Notes: generated from the letters alone by a model not told the origin. Shown: positions 6,167-13,407, numbered from the stretch's first letter. The stretch: 21,453 bases of DNA from CAYLNH01 sp964384625 (GCA_964384625.1 CAYLNH010000111.1:1-21453), one strand, 5' to 3'. Program-made: numbers and translations.

Positions 6167-6900
6167 AGTACTGGATCGCGTTCTGGAATATCCTGGCCAA
6201 GGACATGCGTGCTTACTACCTCAAGCCGCCGAACATCAGCTGGGGCATCGTCTTCCCTCTGGCTTGGACGGGGATGTTCTTCATCCGCTCCGGGTCGGGC
6301 CTCGACAGCATTCCGGCCCTGCTGCCCGGCGTCATGGCCGTGTCGGTGCTCTTCGGTACGACCTCCATGCTGGCGGTCACCGTTACCTTCGAGAAAAAGG
6401 GCCGCTCCTTCGAACGCCTGCTCCTCGCCCCCATTCCGCTTGAACTGCTCATGTTCGCCAAGACGGCCGGGGCCATCCTCTTCGGCACGGCCAACGCCTT
6501 CGTGCCCGTGATCATGGCAGCGGTGCTGAGCGACCTGTCGGGCGTACAGTGGGGCATCCTTCTACCCGCCATCGTTCTGATCGCGATCTCGTCCACCTTC
6601 CTCGGCCTGTTCATCGCGGTCTCGGTCAGCGAGGTATTCGAGGCACAGACCTTCTCGAACTTCTTCCGCTTCCCCATGCTCTTCCTGTGCGGCCTGTTCT
6701 TCCCGGTGGCCTCGCTGCCGTTCTGGCTGCGTCCCGTCTCCTACGTCCTGCCGTTGACCTACGGAGCCGATCTCCTGCATGCGGCCGTCAGCCGGACCGG
6801 AAAGCTGCCGCTCCTACTCGACTTTATCCTCCTCGCGGTCTTCTGCGCCGGGCTCTTCGCCGTCAGCCTGCGCAACGTCCGTCGCAAGTGGATCACCTGA
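6163..6900 (+). CDS. ABC-2 type transporter permease
   Basis: This integral membrane subunit has 245 residues and six predicted hydrophobic segments, the usual ABC-2 fold. Recognisable stretches include ISWGIVFPLAWTGMFFI near the N-terminus, the cytoplasmic EKKGRSFERLLLAPI coupling region and the late motif FRFPMLFLCGLFFPVASLP, then LPLTYGADLLHAAV. It should form a homodimer with two copies of the ATPase from the preceding gene, to which it is coupled by an ATGA overlap. It is the last gene of the unit, followed by a 265-nt spacer. The permease itself does not reveal the substrate. Confidence 0.9.
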   Translation: MKYWIAFWNILAKDMRAYYLKPPNISWGIVFPLAWTGMFFIRSGSGLDSIPALLPGVMAVSVLFGTTSMLAVTVTFEKKGRSFERLLLAPIPLELLMFAKTAGAILFGTANAFVPVIMAAVLSDLSGVQWGILLPAIVLIAISSTFLGLFIAVSVSEVFEAQTFSNFFRFPMLFLCGLFFPVASLPFWLRPVSYVLPLTYGADLLHAAVSRTGKLPLLLDFILLAVFCAGLFAVSLRNVRRKWIT

Positions 6901-7088
6901 ACCCCGGAATCCGCATGCCAAAGCACGGCTCTGTCGGGTGGACGGACACCCCGCAGGTGCGGGGGGTGCGCCCTGGTCGCCGTCAGGGCCAACACGGGCG
7001 TCGAGGCCGCCTGGGTCTACCACATGGCGCGGGTTCGCCAAGGCGAACGACTCCGTGGCAGAGTCTGGTCGAGACAACTCCCCGGCTG
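6901..7088. other. Spacer between ABC permease and arsR2 promoter
   Basis: No gene is visible. A short GC hairpin (about 6949-6964, stem CCCCGC/GCGGGG, loop AGGT) lies 50 nt after the permease stop but lacks a T-run, so it is only a weak terminator candidate. Confidence 0.5.
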
Positions 7089-7132
7089 TTGACAGGTGGC
7101 GGCTCAGAGCTACAGTATTCGCTTTCTCGAAT
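7089..7132 (+). promoter_or_regulatory. arsR2 operon promoter with ArsR-type operator
   Basis: TTGACA at 7089-7094, a 16-nt spacer and TACAGT at 7111-7116, then the perfect inverted repeat ATTCG-CTTTCT-CGAAT at 7117-7132. The second half also forms the palindrome CGAATATTCG (7128-7137). The layout is identical to the promoters at 1971 and 4117, with a different N6 centre. Confidence 0.8.
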
Positions 7133-7165
7133 ATTCGGAAACCTGCATTCTGAGGGGGTGCCTTG

Positions 7166-7573
7166 ATGAAAACCTCAACCGACTATGGCACGGCGGCCCA
7201 ACTGTTGAAGACGCTCGGGCACCCGGTCCGTCTGTCACTGCTGGGCGAACTGGTCAATGGCCCGAAGTGTGTCAGCGACATCCGGGACTTGATGGGCGTT
7301 CGGCAGGCCAACGTATCGCAGCACCTGGCCATTCTCCGTCGGACGAAACTGGTGGCGTGCCATGAGCATGGCAATGTGCGCTGTTACTACCTCCTCCGTC
7401 CTGGACTGGTGCGCGACCTGTTGCGAGTGGTTGGCCGCGACTATCCGGTCGTCGAGCGCACGCCTGAAGCGGTTCGCCGTGCCGCCCGGAAACGTCTGCA
7501 ACGGGAATCCAGTCATCAGTGCGTCGGGGACGACACGGTGTCTACGGGTTGCCAGACCGGAGCCCGTCCATGA
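7166..7573 (+). CDS. ArsR/SmtB-family metalloregulator (ArsR2)
   Basis: This second metal(loid)-responsive winged-helix repressor has 135 residues from the ATG at 7166. That start has GAGGGGG 7 nt upstream, and I prefer it to the TTG at 7163. LKTLGHPVRLSLLGEL precedes the sensor-helix segment KCVSDI with Cys35, then the recognition helix VRQANVSQHLAIL and the wing GNVRCYYLL. The Cys at the alpha-3 position is where ArsR proteins coordinate arsenite or other thiophilic ions. Two more cysteines lie in an extended C-terminal tail (QCVGDD, TGCQT). It is divergent from ArsR1 outside the fold. Its stop overlaps the next start (ATGA), so it is the first gene of a five-gene operon. Confidence 0.9.
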   Translation: MKTSTDYGTAAQLLKTLGHPVRLSLLGELVNGPKCVSDIRDLMGVRQANVSQHLAILRRTKLVACHEHGNVRCYYLLRPGLVRDLLRVVGRDYPVVERTPEAVRRAARKRLQRESSHQCVGDDTVSTGCQTGARP

Positions 7574-8349
7574 CTCCGCTGACTCGACACAAACACTATT
7601 CCGGCCCGTCGGTCTTTACCGTCGAGGGTCTTCTTCGCGAGGCCCGTCGGCAGAAGAATGTGCCTCCCGGAAACGTGCCGGAAGTCTGCCTGCTTGACCC
7701 GGACGGCGATCTCTCGCGCGAGCTGAAAGAGGCTGGAGCCCGCCTGAATCCACACTGGCCCTGCTACCACACGGAGATGCTTGAACTGACGATGCCAACG
7801 GCAACCGTCGGCGTGGTCGGCTGTGCCGTTGGCGCACCGTTCGCCGTACTTGTCGCCGAGGAACTGTTTGCTTCGGGGTGCCGGTTGCTGGTCAGCATCA
7901 CCTCCGCCGGACAGCTTGTTCCTGCCGGGGAACCACCCTATTTCGTGCTGATCGACCGCGCCTTGCGCGACGAAGGGACCAGCCACCATTATCTGCCGCC
8001 AACTCCGTATGCGCATGCTTCGCCGCAGATGCTGGCCTCGTGTGATGACCTGACCACCGGCGAACCGCCGGTCATCCGGGGCGGCTCGTGGACGACCGAT
8101 GCGCCGTTCCGGGAAACCGGGGAAGCGATTGCTTTCGCCCGCGCGGAGGGACTGCTGGCAGTCGAGATGGAGGCGGCTGCACTCTACGCCCTCGCCGAAG
8201 CGAAGGCATATCCGATCATCTGCTTCGCCCACGTCACCAACCGCATGGCGACCGTCGAGAACGACTTCGAGAAGGGCGAGGCCAACGGCAACAAGGCGCT
8301 CATCGATCTGATCGGACGCGTCATCCAGGCATGGGGGGAGCGACCATGA
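7570..8349 (+). CDS. Nucleoside phosphorylase (PNP/UDP family)
   Basis: This is predicted to cleave the glycosidic bond of a nucleoside with phosphate. From ATG 7570 it has 259 residues, typical of the purine nucleoside/uridine phosphorylase (PNP_UDP_1) fold. The glycine-rich segment VGCAVGAPFAVLVAEEL and LLVSITSAGQL match the core, and LLAVEMEAAALYALAEAKAYP is the conserved substrate-binding M-E-x-A-A helix. The reading frame extends upstream to 7519, but the ATGA overlap with arsR2 at 7570-7573 decides the start. Its presence under an ArsR is unusual. In arsenosugar synthesis a nucleoside phosphorylase is thought to remove adenine from an adenosyl-arsenical, which would suit this context, but no ArsM or ArsS is in the window. 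Confidence 0.85.
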   Translation: MTPLTRHKHYSGPSVFTVEGLLREARRQKNVPPGNVPEVCLLDPDGDLSRELKEAGARLNPHWPCYHTEMLELTMPTATVGVVGCAVGAPFAVLVAEELFASGCRLLVSITSAGQLVPAGEPPYFVLIDRALRDEGTSHHYLPPTPYAHASPQMLASCDDLTTGEPPVIRGGSWTTDAPFRETGEAIAFARAEGLLAVEMEAAALYALAEAKAYPIICFAHVTNRMATVENDFEKGEANGNKALIDLIGRVIQAWGERP

Positions 8350-8924
8350 AGACGCGCGAGAGCGGCATGCCCGACGAGGCCATGTGGCGCACCTTCTTCG
8401 ATCCCGCAGCCATCTTCGACGCGCTGGAGCTGACCGCCGACACCGGCGACACGGTGGATTTCGGCTGCGGCTACGGGACCTTCTCGCTGCCCGCCGCCCG
8501 CCGTATTCGGGGCACCCTCCATGGCTTCGATATCGAGGCTGCAATGATCACGGAGTGTGAGGCGCTTGCCCACCAGGAAGACCTGACCAACGTCCATTTC
8601 GAACGCCGCGACTTCGTGGCCGACGGCACCGGCCTTCCTGACGAGAGCGTCGAGTACGCCATGCTCTTCAACATCCTCCATGCGGAGGAGCCGTTGTGCC
8701 TGCTCCACGAAGCGTGGCGCATTCTCCCGCCCGGCGGACGGGTTGGGGTGATCCACTGGAACTACGATCCGGCCACGCCGCGCGGGCCGTCCATGAGTAT
8801 CCGTCCCCGGCCTGGGGACTGTCGACGATGGTTGATGCAGGCAGGTTTCACCGTCGCTGAGCAGATCATCAACCTGCCACCCCACCACTACGGCCTTGTC
8901 GGCCGGAAAGGAGCCGAAGTATGA
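8346..8924 (+). CDS. Class I SAM-dependent methyltransferase (MT2)
   Basis: The small Rossmann-fold methyltransferase has 192 residues. Motif I is VDFGCGYGTFSL (37-48), followed by an acidic residue in LHGFDIEAAM, then VEYAMLFNILHAEEP and WRILPPGGRVGVIHWNYD. It carries Cys in motif I (C41) and CLLH and GDC further on. The substrate is unknown. ATGA overlaps on both sides (8346-8349 with the phosphorylase, 8921-8924 with the DsrE-like gene) show a tightly coupled operon. The pairing with a nucleoside phosphorylase and a sulfur-relay-like protein suggests handling of a SAM- or adenosyl-derived metabolite, but this is inference. Confidence 0.82.
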   Translation: MKTRESGMPDEAMWRTFFDPAAIFDALELTADTGDTVDFGCGYGTFSLPAARRIRGTLHGFDIEAAMITECEALAHQEDLTNVHFERRDFVADGTGLPDESVEYAMLFNILHAEEPLCLLHEAWRILPPGGRVGVIHWNYDPATPRGPSMSIRPRPGDCRRWLMQAGFTVAEQIINLPPHHYGLVGRKGAEV

Positions 8925-9241
8925 AGCTTGGCATGATCATCACCCAGACCGATCCCGAAACTGTGTTCAACGCGCTGCGCCTGGCCCAGTACAGCCTGGA
9001 CCAGGGCGACGAGGTGCGCATTTTTCTCTCGGGCCGGGGCGTCGATATCGACAAGATCGAGGATGCCACCTTCGACGTGAAGGGGCAGGCGCAACAGGTG
9101 CTCGACGCGGGCGGCGAGTTCCTCGCCTGCGGAACCTGTCTGAAGCTGCGCAACTCGGAGGGCTCGGAGATCTGCCCGTTGTCCACGCTTAAGGATCACT
9201 ACGAAATCGTCCGCGATTCGGATCGGCTGATCACGGTCTGA
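8921..9241 (+). CDS. DsrE/DsrF-like sulfur-relay family protein
   Basis: This 106-residue protein has the DsrE-like alpha/beta fold: it begins MKLGMIITQTDPETVFNALRL, continues with LDQGDEVRIFLSGRGVD, and ends with the conserved EFLACGTCLKLR segment. C70 and C73 (CGTC), plus C85, are candidate sulfur- or metal-carrying thiols, corresponding to the persulfide cysteine region of the family. Known members move sulfane sulfur or act in thiol chemistry. In this ArsR-controlled operon it could supply sulfur or bind a thiophilic metal(loid), but this is inference. It has ATGA coupling with MT2, and a 16-nt gap separates it from MT3. Confidence 0.82.
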   Translation: MKLGMIITQTDPETVFNALRLAQYSLDQGDEVRIFLSGRGVDIDKIEDATFDVKGQAQQVLDAGGEFLACGTCLKLRNSEGSEICPLSTLKDHYEIVRDSDRLITV

Positions 9242-9257
9242 TCGACCGGAGTGCGCC

Positions 9258-9914
9258 ATGACCGCTCCTTTTGACGCCCTCGCCAACGACTACGATGCCT
9301 GGTACGACGAGCCCGTGGGCCGGGCCATCCTGGCGGCGGAATTGGCCTGTCTGCGGCGGCTCGTCGACACCTGCTCAGGGCGATGGATCGAAGTCGGTGT
9401 AGGCAGCGGCCGCTTCGCCGCCGGTCTCGAGATCGGCGAAGGCATCGATCCCGCCGAAAGCATGCTCCGTATCGCGGCTCGCCGTGGGGTGCGCACCCAT
9501 CTTGGGACGGCGGAGAACCTGCCGTTCCCGGATGGCAGTTTCGACGGCATCCTGCTGGCCCTGACCCTATGCTTCATCGACGACCCGGCGGAGGCGCTTC
9601 AGGAATGCTGCCGGGTGCTGGCAGGCAATGGTGTGCTACTCGTCGGCATCGTGCCCGCCGACAGTCCGTGGGGGTGGCTCTACGCACGCAAGAAGGCCGA
9701 GGGCCATCGCATCTACGCCTCGGCCACCTTTCGCACCGTCCGGGAAACGGTCGGTCTGGTTGAGGCCGCCGGTTTTCACCTGCGAAACGCCGCCAGCACG
9801 CTCTTGTGGGACCCGGACGAGCAAGTCGAGTCGCCGCCGCGACTCGAGGACGGCGCTGACCCTCGCGCGGGCTTCGTTGCACTGGCGTTTGCCGTTCGGC
9901 CAGTCGCTGACTGA
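9258..9914 (+). CDS. Class I SAM-dependent methyltransferase (MT3)
   Basis: The methyltransferase has 218 residues. After the N-terminal YDAWYDEP stretch, motif I is IEVGVGSGRFA (44-54), followed by IGEGIDPAESML, GTAENLPFPDGSFDGILL and the post-motif region CRVLAGNGVLLVGIVP. The segment DSPWGWLYARKKAEGH is a characteristic subfamily block that I recognise from other bacterial methyltransferases of unknown substrate. It has five cysteines (C31, C39, a CF and a CC pair), more than MT1. It is the last gene of the arsR2 operon, with a good intrinsic terminator directly after it. Three methyltransferases in two commonly regulated operons is unusual. Confidence 0.83.
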   Translation: MTAPFDALANDYDAWYDEPVGRAILAAELACLRRLVDTCSGRWIEVGVGSGRFAAGLEIGEGIDPAESMLRIAARRGVRTHLGTAENLPFPDGSFDGILLALTLCFIDDPAEALQECCRVLAGNGVLLVGIVPADSPWGWLYARKKAEGHRIYASATFRTVRETVGLVEAAGFHLRNAASTLLWDPDEQVESPPRLEDGADPRAGFVALAFAVRPVAD

Positions 9915-9924
9915 CGGATAGACC

Positions 9925-9951
9925 ACCGCTGCCAGCGGTCGCCATTTTTTT
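9925..9951 (+). terminator. Intrinsic terminator of the arsR2 operon
   Basis: The stem ACCGCT/AGCGGT (9925-9930 with 9934-9939, loop GCC) is followed after 5 nt by seven T residues (9945-9951), 10 nt past the MT3 stop. Confidence 0.75.
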
Positions 9952-9962
9952 CTCGCGAGCCC

Positions 9963-10010
9963 TTGACGACTGGTTTCGTACCGCTAAGTTAAGCGTCCTT
10001 AACACGAAAC
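9963..10010 (+). promoter_or_regulatory. Promoter and DtxR-type operator of the feo regulator operon
   Basis: TTGACG at 9963-9968, a 16-nt spacer and TAAGTT at 9985-9990 form the promoter. The perfect palindrome GTTAAG-CGTC-CTTAAC (9988-10003) overlaps the -10 box, and an outer inverted pair GTTTCGT (9974-9980) / ACGAAAC (10004-10010) encloses it. A repressor here would block RNA polymerase. A related half-degenerate box precedes feoB at 11185-11200. Confidence 0.75.
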
Positions 10011-10021
10011 CAGGAGTCTTT

Positions 10022-10795
10022 ATGGATGCGTCGGCGCTGAGTTCGGAAATGGAGGACTATCTCGAGACCATTGCCGCGCTGTTTCGCGCCAACGGTCAGG
10101 CGCGGGTGACCGATATCGCCGAACGGCTCTCGGTCAGCAAGGCAGGCGTGACCCAAGCCTTGCGCTCGTTGGCGGAAAAAGGGCTTGTCGATTACCGCCC
10201 GTATGTCTCGCCGACACTGACGGAGACCGGGGCACGCGTTGCGGAACGGGTGCAGCATCGCCACGATGTACTCAAGCGATTCCTGATCAAGGTACTGCTC
10301 ATCGACCCCGAACTGGCGGAGGCAAATGCCTGTCGCCTCGAGCACGCCGTAGACAAGTCCGTGCTCGAGCACCTGGCGCATTTCATGGACTTTGTCCAGC
10401 GATGCCCGCGTGGTGGGGCCAAGTGGATTCGCGGGTATGAATACTATTGCGATCCAGACAAGGAGACCGAGAAATGCGAGCGGTGCATGGAAATGGCGCT
10501 CGACGAATACCGAAGCAGGCATCAAGAGCAAGCAACCGAGGAGAAGACAATGACCTTGGCCGAACTTAAGCCGGGAGAAACCGGACGGATTGTCCGGGTT
10601 GGGAGCGTCGGTTCGATTCGCCGACGAATCGTCGACATGGGCGCCGTCAGTGGAACCAGCGTCACCATGGTAAAGGTCGCACCGCTGGGCGATCCGATGG
10701 AGGTTAAGATCAAAGGCTATAGCCTGACGCTTCGCAAGGAGGAAGCCGAGGCGATCACTGTTGAGGCACAATCGGATCAGGAAGGCGCGAGATGA
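10022..10795 (+). CDS. DtxR/MntR-family metalloregulator fused to a C-terminal FeoA domain
   Basis: This is predicted to repress the feo genes when ferrous iron is plentiful. Residues 1-65 form the winged helix (recognition helix VSKAGVTQALRSL), residues about 70-125 the metal-binding/dimerisation domain (HRHDVLKRFL, HAVDKSVLEHL), and residues 177-250 a complete FeoA/SH3-like domain (LAELKPGETGRIVRV, MGAVSGTSVTM, GYSLTLRKEEAEAI). Between them is a Cys cluster, C128, C143, C152 and C155, absent from classic DtxR or MntR and possibly a metal or Fe-S site. AGGAG at 10012-10016 sets the start. An internal ATG at 10550 with its own GAGGAG could also yield a free FeoA. The next FeoA gene is coupled by ATGA. 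It is likely autoregulated through the palindrome at 9988-10003. Confidence 0.88.
   Translation: MDASALSSEMEDYLETIAALFRANGQARVTDIAERLSVSKAGVTQALRSLAEKGLVDYRPYVSPTLTETGARVAERVQHRHDVLKRFLIKVLLIDPELAEANACRLEHAVDKSVLEHLAHFMDFVQRCPRGGAKWIRGYEYYCDPDKETEKCERCMEMALDEYRSRHQEQATEEKTMTLAELKPGETGRIVRVGSVGSIRRRIVDMGAVSGTSVTMVKVAPLGDPMEVKIKGYSLTLRKEEAEAITVEAQSDQEGAR
10538..10552 (+). promoter_or_regulatory. Internal ribosome-binding site and ATG for a stand-alone FeoA domain
   Basis: GAGGAG (10538-10543), 6 nt before ATG at 10550, lies exactly at the boundary between the regulator part and the FeoA part of the fused gene (Met177). The spacing is ideal for initiation, so both a 257-residue fusion and an 81-residue FeoA may be made from one gene. 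It may also mark an ancestral gene start kept after fusion. Confidence 0.5.
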
Positions 10796-11109
10796 CTGCG
10801 GCACGTCCTTCATCACAGGAGAATCGCACCGGGACGAATGACGGTCCTGAAGACGCAAGTCTTGCGGGCATGAACGCGACCGCCATGCCCCTGCCGCTGT
10901 TGCCTCCCGGCCAGACTGCCTGTGTCGAGCGTGTGCTTGCCGCCGGGCAGGGAATGGTGCGCAAGTTGAGTGCAATGGGCATCGTTCGCGGCGTCCAGGT
11001 GACGGTTCTGAACACGCAACCGGGTCCCCTGCTGCTGAGAGTAGGCGAGGGGCGATATGCAATCGGCCGAGGAATGGCCCAGCGCATTCTGGTGGTACCA
11101 TGCCAATAG
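10792..11109 (+). CDS. feoA: FeoA family protein
   Basis: This small cytoplasmic partner of the FeoB ferrous-iron transporter has an SH3-like fold. Of 105 residues, the FeoA domain occupies about 32-105: LLPPGQTACVERVLAAGQGMVRKL, then MGIVRGVQVTVLN, PLLLRVGEGRYAIGRGMAQRI. A Ser/Thr/Asp-rich N-terminal tail of about 26 residues precedes it, so Met27 could be an alternative start, but the ATGA overlap with the regulator gene (10792-10795) supports the longer form. It is the second FeoA domain in the locus. FeoB follows after 111 nt with its own promoter. Confidence 0.88.
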   Translation: MTAARPSSQENRTGTNDGPEDASLAGMNATAMPLPLLPPGQTACVERVLAAGQGMVRKLSAMGIVRGVQVTVLNTQPGPLLLRVGEGRYAIGRGMAQRILVVPCQ

Positions 11110-11174
11110 TCGCAAACACACTACTGAATCGCCGGGACCATCAAGGGCTTATCGATCTCTATCTCCCTTTTTTT

Positions 11175-11201
11175 TTGACACATTGTTAAGGCGACTAAAC
11201 A
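11175..11201 (+). promoter_or_regulatory. feoB promoter with DtxR-like box
   Basis: TTGACA at 11175-11180 follows a run of T. The near-palindrome GTTAAG-GCGA-CTAAAC (11185-11200) lies between -35 and the weak -10 candidate TAAACA (11196-11201, 15-nt spacer). Eleven of the twelve arm bases match the box at 9988-10003, so the DtxR-FeoA protein likely represses here too. GAGGAAGG (11206-11213) is the feoB ribosome site. Confidence 0.65.
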
Positions 11202-11220
11202 TAAAGAGGAAGGCTGTATA

Positions 11221-13407
11221 ATGGAACAGGAACGAACAGGTACACCACCGCGAGTTCAGCGCGCGAATATCACCGTCGCGCTGGCCGGGAACCCGAATTC
11301 GGGCAAGACGACCCTCTTCAACGCCTTGACCGGCTCCCGTCAGCATGTCGGCAACTACCCCGGCGTCACGGTCGAGAAGAAGGAGGGTGACCTGTCACAT
11401 GAAGGGGTCAAAATCCACGTAGTCGACCTGCCCGGCACGTACAGCCTGACGGCGCACAGTCCTGAAGAGTTGGTAGCGCGGAACGTGGTTCTCGACGAGT
11501 CCCCGGATCTGGTGGTGGACGTGGTGGATGCGTCTAATCTGGAGCGGAACCTGTACCTTGCCGTCCAGTTCATGGAACTGGGCGTCCCCATGATCCTGGC
11601 GTTTAACATGTCGGATGTGGCCGAGGCGCGCGGCCATAGCATCGACATCGACCGTCTCGCCGGGTTGTTCCAGGTGCCTATCGTCCGCATGGTTGCGCAC
11701 AAGGGACAAGGGCTCCAGGAACTCAAACAGACCATTCTCGACGTTGCCGGGCAAACGCCTCCACGTAAACCCACGACGGTCAAGTATGGCCGACACATTG
11801 AAGCGGAACTGGTCAAGATAACGGACTTGGTGGCCGACAGCATGCCGGAGTCTGCAGGGCCTATACGCCGCTGGCTCGCGCTGAAGCTGCTCGAAGATGA
11901 CGAGGTCGTGATCGAACAGGTGCGGCGGGAAGCCCGTGATGCCGCCCGAGTCATGGAAGCAGTCGAGCGGTCCCGCAGCCACCTGGCCCGCGAACTTGGC
12001 GACGACGCCGAGATTCTGATCGCCGACCGGCGCTATGGATTCATCTCCGGGGCCTGCCAGGAAGCGGTCCGCAGCACGGTCGAAGCCCGCCACACCATGT
12101 CGGACCGCATCGACCTGGTGATGACACACCGCGTGTTGAGCATCCCAATCTTCCTGTTCATGATGTTCCTGGTCTTCAAGCTCACGTTCACCGTGGGCGA
12201 TCCGTTCATGGGCTGGATCGAGGCGTTGTTCGGCTGGCTCGGCGACGCCATCAGTGGAGCGTGGGCACAAGGCACCGCGCCCTTGCTGCAGTCGCTGATC
12301 GTGGACGGCATCATCGGGGGCGTGGGCGGGGTGATCGTGTTCCTGCCGAACATCCTGCTGCTGTTCCTGGCCATCGCCATCCTCGAAGACAGCGGCTACA
12401 TGGCCCGGGCCGCGTTCATCGTCGACCGCTTCATGCACAAGCTCGGCCTGCACGGCAAGAGTTTCATCCCGATGCTGATCGGTTTCGGCTGCACGATTCC
12501 GGCGATCATGGCCACGCGCACGCTCGAGAACCGTCGCGACCGTCTCACCACGATGCTCGTGGCGCCGCTGATGAGCTGCGGCGCGCGTCTGCCGATCTAC
12601 GCACTGATCATCCCCGCCTTCTTCCCGCCCGCCTGGCACGCCCGCATGCTGTGGCTGATCTACGTCATCGGCATCGTGCTCGCCATTGCCTGCGCCAAGC
12701 TGCTGCGCGGCACACTGTTCAAAGGCGAGACCGCGCCATTCGTGATGGAACTGCCGCCTTATCGGCTGCCCACAGTGAGCGGCGTGTTCCACCACACGTG
12801 GGAGCGCGGCTGGCTGTACGTCAAGAAAGCCGGCACGATCATCCTTGGCGTGTCCATCGTGCTGTGGGCAATGACCACCTTCCCGGAGAAGACCACGTTC
12901 GACACCGACTACGACAAGGCCATCCATGCCGTCGAGCACGAGCAACTCGCAGAAGAGCAGACCGCCGAGCGCATCGCCGAACTCGAAAACGCGCGCCAGT
13001 CCGAGGTACTTTCGCACACCATCGCTGGACGCATCGGCCACGCCATGGAACCGGTCATCAAACCACTCGGCTTTGACTGGCGCATCGGCACGGCCCTGAT
13101 CGGGGCCTTCGCGGCCAAGGAGGTCTTCGTCGCGCAGATGGGCATTGTCTACGCGGTCGGCGAGGCCGACGAGGAATCGACGGCCTTGCGGGACAAACTG
13201 CGGGCCAACTACACCCCGCTGCAGGCCTTCTGCATCATGCTGTTCTGCCTGATCAGCGCGCCCTGTATGGCGACCATCGCCGTGACCAAACGCGAGAGCA
13301 ACTCCTGGAAATGGGCGTTGTTCCAACTCGGCGGCCTGACCGCGTTGGCCTACGTCATCACGCTGGTGGTCTACCAGGTCGGCAGCGTGTTGGGAATCGG
13401 AACTTGA
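11221..13407 (+). CDS. feoB: Ferrous iron transport protein B (FeoB)
   Basis: FeoB is the inner-membrane Fe(II) transporter with an N-terminal G-protein domain. The 728 residues begin with G1 GNPNSGKT (23-30), the G2 region NYPGVTVEKKEG, G3 DLPGTYSL and G4 NMSD, followed by the helical GDI-like region. The membrane part has two inverted Gate repeats with the conserved YMARAAFIVDR, GFGCTIPAIMATR and PLMSCGARLPIY, including the Cys residues proposed to line the iron path, and a second Gate block near AAKEVFVAQMG and CLISAPCMATIAVTKRE. Length and motif order are standard. It is expressed from its own promoter with a DtxR-like box, in the same locus as two FeoA domains and a Cys-rich accessory protein. 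Confidence 0.97.
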   Translation: MEQERTGTPPRVQRANITVALAGNPNSGKTTLFNALTGSRQHVGNYPGVTVEKKEGDLSHEGVKIHVVDLPGTYSLTAHSPEELVARNVVLDESPDLVVDVVDASNLERNLYLAVQFMELGVPMILAFNMSDVAEARGHSIDIDRLAGLFQVPIVRMVAHKGQGLQELKQTILDVAGQTPPRKPTTVKYGRHIEAELVKITDLVADSMPESAGPIRRWLALKLLEDDEVVIEQVRREARDAARVMEAVERSRSHLARELGDDAEILIADRRYGFISGACQEAVRSTVEARHTMSDRIDLVMTHRVLSIPIFLFMMFLVFKLTFTVGDPFMGWIEALFGWLGDAISGAWAQGTAPLLQSLIVDGIIGGVGGVIVFLPNILLLFLAIAILEDSGYMARAAFIVDRFMHKLGLHGKSFIPMLIGFGCTIPAIMATRTLENRRDRLTTMLVAPLMSCGARLPIYALIIPAFFPPAWHARMLWLIYVIGIVLAIACAKLLRGTLFKGETAPFVMELPPYRLPTVSGVFHHTWERGWLYVKKAGTIILGVSIVLWAMTTFPEKTTFDTDYDKAIHAVEHEQLAEEQTAERIAELENARQSEVLSHTIAGRIGHAMEPVIKPLGFDWRIGTALIGAFAAKEVFVAQMGIVYAVGEADEESTALRDKLRANYTPLQAFCIMLFCLISAPCMATIAVTKRESNSWKWALFQLGGLTALAYVITLVVYQVGSVLGIGT

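Noticed and set aside
10600..10625. tRNA T-loop-like GGTTCGATTC
   Set aside because: It lies inside the FeoA coding frame, and no acceptor stem or anticodon arm can be formed around it.
11395..13326. 643-residue open frame on the minus strand
   Set aside because: It is antisense to feoB, has low-complexity composition and no recognisable motif, and the sense frame is clearly FeoB.
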